From NCBI RefSeq assembly GCF_900149705.1, contig NZ_LT703001.1, positions 2,846,001-2,910,000 on the forward strand: a stretch of 64,000 bases of DNA, read 5' to 3'. Position 1 is the first letter of the stretch. Each line of letters starts with the position of its first letter. Of this stretch, positions 61,788-64,000 are shown one piece after another. Below the pieces are notes generated by a model. The model was not told the DNA's origin. It worked only from the letters and a program-made list of their open reading frames with translations, and made no database searches. Source of the DNA: Sphingorhabdus sp. Alg231-15. GTDB taxonomy: Bacteria; Pseudomonadota; Alphaproteobacteria; Sphingomonadales; Sphingomonadaceae. Both the position numbers and the translations under genes were made by a program.

Positions 61788-62966
61788 ATGGAACATGAAA
61801 TGGCGGCTAATCTCACGGACTACAATATAACCACAGATCGCGGATTTTTATCTAACTTCGATTCCGACAAGACCATTTTGCCGAATTCGCTTCAGTCGAT
61901 CCGGGATGCTGCCATGGCGCTACCCCGTACAATTCTGTCCGGTCGGTTGCGTCAACATATTGAGGCACTGCCGTTTGTTGATTTGACGGATTTTTGTGCG
62001 TCTGGCAGCCTTGCTGAACGGCGGATGGCCATGGTTCACTATTCGTTTTTGGTTCAAGCCTATGTTTGGGGCGAAGCAAAACCACCCCAGCATCTACCCA
62101 AATGCCTTGCTCTACCAATCTGGCAACTCGGCGCCTCAATCGGGCAGCCCCCTTTACTTACCTATTCCAGCTATGTGCTCGACAATTGGGGACGAATTGA
62201 TGCCGCTGGCCCGATTGACCTGTCCAATATATATATGATCCAGCCGTTTCTTGGTGGACAGGACGAAGCGTGGTTTGTCCTGATCCATGTGGCGATCGAG
62301 GCGAGGGCGGGAGAGATGTTGGCTACGCTGCCTGCGCTCATTCAGGCGTGCCGGGATCAGGATCTTGAGACATTGGAATCCGGTTTATCGGCGATGACCG
62401 CCGTTTGGGAAGACATGAACGATATTTTCGACCAGATGCCAGAGCGCTGCGATCCCTATGTCTATTTCCATCGGGTAAGACCCTGGATTCATGGATGGAA
62501 AGACAATCCAGCTCTCGGAAAGGGCTTGATCTACGAAGGTGTCGAAGAGACAAATGGGAAACCGCAAGCCTTTCGAGGGCAAACGGGATCGCAATCCTCA
62601 ATCGTGCCATCAATGGATGCTTTTCTTGGCATCGATCATGCCGGCGATCCGCTTCGCGCCTATCTTGACCAGCTGCATATTTACCGGCCGCCCGAACATC
62701 GCAGATTCATCGATGATATTCGCATGAATAGTTTATTGCGGCCGTTCATCCAGTCGGTTGATTCCCCGGTGTTAAGCAGTCTTTATAATGCTTGTGTAGA
62801 GAACCTGACACGATTCCGGACCCGGCATCTCGAATATGCTGCAAGCTATATCAACAAGCAATCCAAGGGCGGCGCTGGCAATACATCCGATGTCGGAACA
62901 GGTGGAACGCCATTTATGAAATATCTCAAGAAACATCGCGATGAAGCGGCAGCCCATATGCTTTAG
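61788..62966 (+). CDS. Indoleamine 2,3-dioxygenase family protein
   Basis: About 392 residues. It matches the heme-dependent IDO fold: PFVDLTDFCASGS, RRMAMVHYSFLVQAYVWGEA, the SIVPSMDAFLGIDH substrate/heme segment, the proximal heme His in RFRTRHLEYAASYI and the C-terminal GTGGTPFMKYLKKHRDE. It would oxidise L-tryptophan or a related indole to N-formyl-kynurenine in the cytoplasm. Bacterial members are often poor with Trp, so the true substrate is uncertain. The start could be 61788, 61800 or a TTG at 61755. It is controlled across a short divergent region (~90 bp) with the Lrp gene. Confidence 0.87.
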   Translation: MEHEMAANLTDYNITTDRGFLSNFDSDKTILPNSLQSIRDAAMALPRTILSGRLRQHIEALPFVDLTDFCASGSLAERRMAMVHYSFLVQAYVWGEAKPPQHLPKCLALPIWQLGASIGQPPLLTYSSYVLDNWGRIDAAGPIDLSNIYMIQPFLGGQDEAWFVLIHVAIEARAGEMLATLPALIQACRDQDLETLESGLSAMTAVWEDMNDIFDQMPERCDPYVYFHRVRPWIHGWKDNPALGKGLIYEGVEETNGKPQAFRGQTGSQSSIVPSMDAFLGIDHAGDPLRAYLDQLHIYRPPEHRRFIDDIRMNSLLRPFIQSVDSPVLSSLYNACVENLTRFRTRHLEYAASYINKQSKGGAGNTSDVGTGGTPFMKYLKKHRDEAAAHML

Positions 62967-62994
62967 ATTGGTGTCATGAGCTTAGGGAAAGGCC

Positions 62995-63756
62995 CTAGGT
63001 CGGCCATGCAAAAGAGATTGCAGTTTCGCCTGTCGATTCACCGGTATGATCAAAACGCCGTTCGATCGCAGTTCCCTGACCGTGGCTATCGACGGCTACC
63101 ACAGTGCTGCAGCGCGTCCCATAGAGGGGGTTACGGATGAATATCGCCGAACCCCTTGGCTCCAGAGGTGTTCCGGTTCCGTTGTTTGTCAGTGTTTTTG
63201 GTTGGAATGTTGTCTCATCCAATAGTGTATCCAACAAATCCGCCGGATCACTAGATTCTCTCTCGATCCATTGAGCCAATGCAGCATTGAGATGCGCCGA
63301 TTTGGGCCAAGGTCCGTCCAGTGGTCCATTAGACAAACCATGAATTCCAGGCGCAAGAACATTGCTGGCAGAGCCCGGTCGGTTGGAGTGAATAAACGCT
63401 TTGTCTCTGGCAACTGTGATCAGGTTAAATGGATTGAAATCGCCAAACTGACTGGAGGAGAGGTCAGGATAACGACCTTCACCGGACAAGAAATCCTTCA
63501 GAAGGTCACCACGCGAAATCAGATTTGCATCCGGTGTGCCATAGCCGCTGAGATTGGTGATAACGGCAAAGCGTCCCTGTTCCGAAAGGCCCAACCAGGT
63601 GCCACCAGCTAAAGTGTCTCGTCCGGCCAGCATATGGGTCGGCTTTTGCCACCGACCAAGCGCCTCGGCCGGCCGTGCGTGCATTTCATCTCGATTGCCA
63701 ATGGCAATGAGTTTCCAGCGCGGATGCGCCTTCCAAGCGAAGGATACGATGCACAT
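62995..63756 (-). CDS. NRDE family protein (TANGO2-like)
   Basis: A 253-residue protein with the N-terminal MCIVSFAWKAHP and the NRDE motif in GNRDEMHARP. GGTWLGLSEQGRFAVITNLS and GLSNGPLDGPWPK follow. Cys2 must be at the mature N-terminus for this Ntn-hydrolase-like fold, so ATG 63756 is chosen over 63765. Family function is unsettled; the animal homologue TANGO2 is linked to heme and lipid metabolism. It is convergent with the dioxygenase gene (28 bp). Confidence 0.9.
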   Translation of the reverse strand: MCIVSFAWKAHPRWKLIAIGNRDEMHARPAEALGRWQKPTHMLAGRDTLAGGTWLGLSEQGRFAVITNLSGYGTPDANLISRGDLLKDFLSGEGRYPDLSSSQFGDFNPFNLITVARDKAFIHSNRPGSASNVLAPGIHGLSNGPLDGPWPKSAHLNAALAQWIERESSDPADLLDTLLDETTFQPKTLTNNGTGTPLEPRGSAIFIRNPLYGTRCSTVVAVDSHGQGTAIERRFDHTGESTGETAISFAWPT

Positions 63757-63888
63757 TGTGCCCATAATACCGACCGCAACAGGCTTGGCGACCAGTTTCT
63801 GGTGATTGGCAATTTAAGGGATCATCGGATTGGATTGAGCGATCCCGATCTTTTCCGGCTAACAGATAGGATAATAGGATATCGGTGA

Positions 63889-64000
<112 letters not shown>

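Overview
The window most resembles a free-living, aerobic alphaproteobacterium of the order Sphingomonadales (a marine Sphingorhabdus/Sphingopyxis-like organism is my best guess). Reasons: a SciP/DUF1153 cell-cycle gene, three large TonB-dependent receptors, TonB-receptor-linked flavin halogenase paralogues, a complete Entner-Doudoroff operon, a FecI/FecR/receptor module, and many small Lrp, LuxR and Crp-type regulators. The DNA is close-packed and coding on both strands. I see no tRNA, rRNA, CRISPR array, insertion sequence or prophage gene.

Region 1 (1-13.4 kb). It opens with the end of an MDR oxidoreductase, a limonene-epoxide-hydrolase-like enzyme, two SDR dehydrogenases and a TonB receptor, probably for a small hydrophobic compound. 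Next come a CNT nucleoside transporter, a CDP-alcohol phosphatidyltransferase and a TVP38-flavoprotein-disulfide-reductase fusion. Then follow a two-gene operon of a lipoprotein TIM-barrel isomerase and a GH5 glycanase, and a cupin-8 protein.

Region 2 (13.4-45.4 kb) is a carbohydrate utilisation locus. It has a GH3 xylosidase-type enzyme, a GH3 glucan hydrolase, a 1029-residue TonB receptor, and an operon of four flavin-halogenase-family proteins divergent from that receptor. It also has xylA-xylB, a LacI regulator, a sugar MFS transporter, an operon zwf-pgl-edd-glk-eda and an aldose epimerase. A palindrome of the form TGACAA-SS-TTGTCA recurs, exactly or with 2-3 mismatches, upstream of the GH5 operon/cupin, the GH3 gene, the receptor/halogenase pair (twice), lacI/xylBA, the MFS gene and zwf. 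I read this as one LacI-type regulon for a xylose/glucose-containing beta-glycan. An A+T-rich AraC-acylase pair (29.7-33.1 kb) sits inside the locus and looks inserted.

Region 3 (45.4-56.2 kb). A lipoprotein gene and a run of three hairpins precede an ECF sigma factor, FecR anti-sigma factor and signalling TonB receptor. Then comes the most interesting block: a secreted Asn-rich protein, a small exported protein with a canonical double-glycine motif, an exported C39 cysteine peptidase, a second exported protein with the same motif, and, convergently, a Crp/Fnr regulator plus an outer-membrane beta-barrel protein with an N-terminal coiled coil. The parts resemble the Fap functional-amyloid system (FapC, FapD, FapF), but the gene set, order and double-glycine substrates differ. 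A HTH-only LuxR-type gene lies next to it.

Region 4 (56.3-64 kb) has a GH2 beta-galactosidase with a serine hydrolase, sciP, an Lrp/AsnC regulator divergent from an indoleamine 2,3-dioxygenase-like gene, an NRDE-family protein and the start of a dienoyl-CoA-reductase-type flavoenzyme.
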